Assembly: GCA_031430035.1 (NCBI GenBank) | Contig: JANPAS010000169.1 | Coordinates: forward strand, 1-7,683 | DNA from: JASGCK01 sp031430035 | Lineage (GTDB): Bacteria > Pseudomonadota > Gammaproteobacteria > Burkholderiales > Burkholderiaceae_C | Direction of reading: 5' to 3' | Length of the DNA stretch: 7,683 nucleotides | Shown here: positions 6,838-7,683 of the stretch, piece after piece | Numbering within the stretch: position 1 is the stretch's first letter | How the letters are laid out: each line of letters opens with the position of its first letter | Position numbers and translations under genes: made by a program | Notes under the pieces: model-generated | Seen by the model: the letters and a program-made list of their open reading frames with translations, nothing else | Databases searched by the model: none | Told to the model about the DNA's origin: nothing

Positions 6838-7683
6838 GGTTGGCCTTTCAAGTTAATAAGAATGTTTTGGGCTGCTGCCACGCCCATGTTGATGTAAGCA
6901 TCACTGGTGACGCCGCCAATATGTGGACTCAAAATAAAGCCCGCTTGGTTTTGAAATGGATGCGGCGCACTGAATGGCTCCACCGCAAAACTGTCCAGCG
7001 CGGCTGTGCCCACTTGCCCGCTTTGCACGGCTGCTAAGAGCGCCTCCTCATTCACCAAACCGCCCCGTGCGGTATTGATAAAAATCACGCCGCGTTTGCA
7101 ATGCTCAAGCGTTTGGTGATTAATGAAGCCTTTGTTCTCGGGCGTGAGCGGGCAATGCAGCGAGAGCACATCCGCAGACGCCAGCACCGCCTTCAAATCC
7201 ACCACCTCGACGCCTGCTGCGGCGCAGCGCTCGGCATTTGCCGCATTCGTATGTATGTAAGGGTCATGCCCCACAACCCTCATCCCTAGGGCTTTGCAGA
7301 GCATGGCAAAGCGCAGACCAATCGCACCAAGGCCTACAAGGCCGATGGTCTTTCCACGTAGTTCCAAACTTTTATGGGTTGATTTATCCCAAAAACCTGC
7401 GTGCATACGCTCGTTCAGCGTCACGACGGACTTTGCTGCCGCCAACAACAGCGCCAAGCTGTGCTCGGCAACGGCATCCGCATTCACCGCCGTCGCAGCG
7501 ACCACGACGATACCGCGCTGCCCCGCTGCCGTAGAGTCAATGGTGTCAATACCGCTGCCGTGCTTAGAGATCACCTTGAGTGCAGGCGCAGCCTCCATTT
7601 GCGGCGCGTCAATACGTCCGTAGCGCACGATGATGGCGACGGGGTTGTGCTGCTTACACAGCGCGGTCACGTCCGCCGCCGTA
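6834..7683 (-). CDS. D-isomer-specific 2-hydroxyacid dehydrogenase, 5' end outside window
   Basis: An NAD(P)-dependent enzyme that interconverts 2-oxo acids and D-2-hydroxy acids, of the SerA/glyoxylate-hydroxypyruvate reductase family. Counting residues from the codon at 7670 (an in-frame GTG): KVISKHGSGIDTID (32-45) is the entry to the substrate domain, GLGAIG (113-118) is the Rossmann loop, and D136 in VVGHDPY favours NAD. HCPLTPENKGFIN (172-184) follows, then the catalytic set R202 in NTARGG, E231 in FAVEPFS and H250 in LSPHIGG. The frame stays open to the right edge, and about 40 N-terminal residues of the usual 310-330 are missing. The GTG at 7670 is therefore an internal codon, not the start. 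It is the first visible gene of the receptor/lactonase cluster and ends in an ATGA overlap with the first receptor gene. Whether the substrate is phosphoglycerate, glyoxylate or another acid cannot be told. Confidence 0.92.
   Translation of the reverse strand, partial: TAADVTALCKQHNPVAIIVRYGRIDAPQMEAAPALKVISKHGSGIDTIDSTAAGQRGIVVVAATAVNADAVAEHSLALLLAAAKSVVTLNERMHAGFWDKSTHKSLELRGKTIGLVGLGAIGLRFAMLCKALGMRVVGHDPYIHTNAANAERCAAAGVEVVDLKAVLASADVLSLHCPLTPENKGFINHQTLEHCKRGVIFINTARGGLVNEEALLAAVQSGQVGTAALDSFAVEPFSAPHPFQNQAGFILSPHIGGVTSDAYINMGVAAAQNILINLKGQP

Noticed and set aside
7668..7670. GTG as true start of the hydroxyacid dehydrogenase
   Set aside because: The frame remains open to the window edge, and the protein would lack the first strand and helix of the substrate domain seen in the family. 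The gene is cut by the window.

Overview
The window looks like chromosomal DNA of a betaproteobacterium of the order Burkholderiales, probably Comamonadaceae-like. The assignment rests on three things: a cytochrome c oxidase subunit II fused to a C-terminal cytochrome c domain next to a His-rich subunit I, a BioC-like methyltransferase gene divergent from comF beside the cox genes, and two Bug/TctC-type periplasmic receptors in tandem, a family greatly expanded in this order. GC content appears moderate by eye. Coding density is very high; no stretch over 300 bases lacks a gene, and I see no RNA gene, insertion sequence or CRISPR array.

Region 1 (1-2412, minus strand) is the start of an aa3/caa3-type cytochrome c oxidase operon. 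ctaC (subunit II plus cytochrome c) is followed 14 bases later by ctaD (subunit I), which runs off the left edge after 390 codons. A consensus TATAAT -10 box overlapping the stop codon of the upstream gene is the best candidate for the operon promoter.

Region 2 (2386-3934) holds two divergent genes with almost no space between their start codons. On the minus strand is a BioC-like methyltransferase-fold protein with a degenerate, shortened SAM-binding half. It carries, in frame, a short dispersed-repeat-like sequence that translates to PFGLSLSK. On the plus strand is comF, a zinc-finger phosphoribosyltransferase-like protein.

Region 3 (3897-7683, minus strand) is a tight four-gene cluster. 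In transcription order it encodes a D-2-hydroxyacid dehydrogenase (5' end outside the window), two TctC/Bug solute receptors, and a cytoplasmic SMP-30/gluconolactonase-like lactonase. Junctions are a 4-base ATGA overlap, then gaps of 19 and 18 bases, so co-transcription and translational coupling are likely. The set fits uptake and catabolism of a hydroxy or sugar acid or its lactone; the substrate cannot be read from sequence. The cluster meets comF tail to tail with a 38-base overlap of coding ends.

I found no clear new molecular system. The most unusual points are the repeat element inside the degenerate methyltransferase gene, the nearly overlapping divergent starts, and the signal-peptide similarity between the two otherwise diverged receptors.
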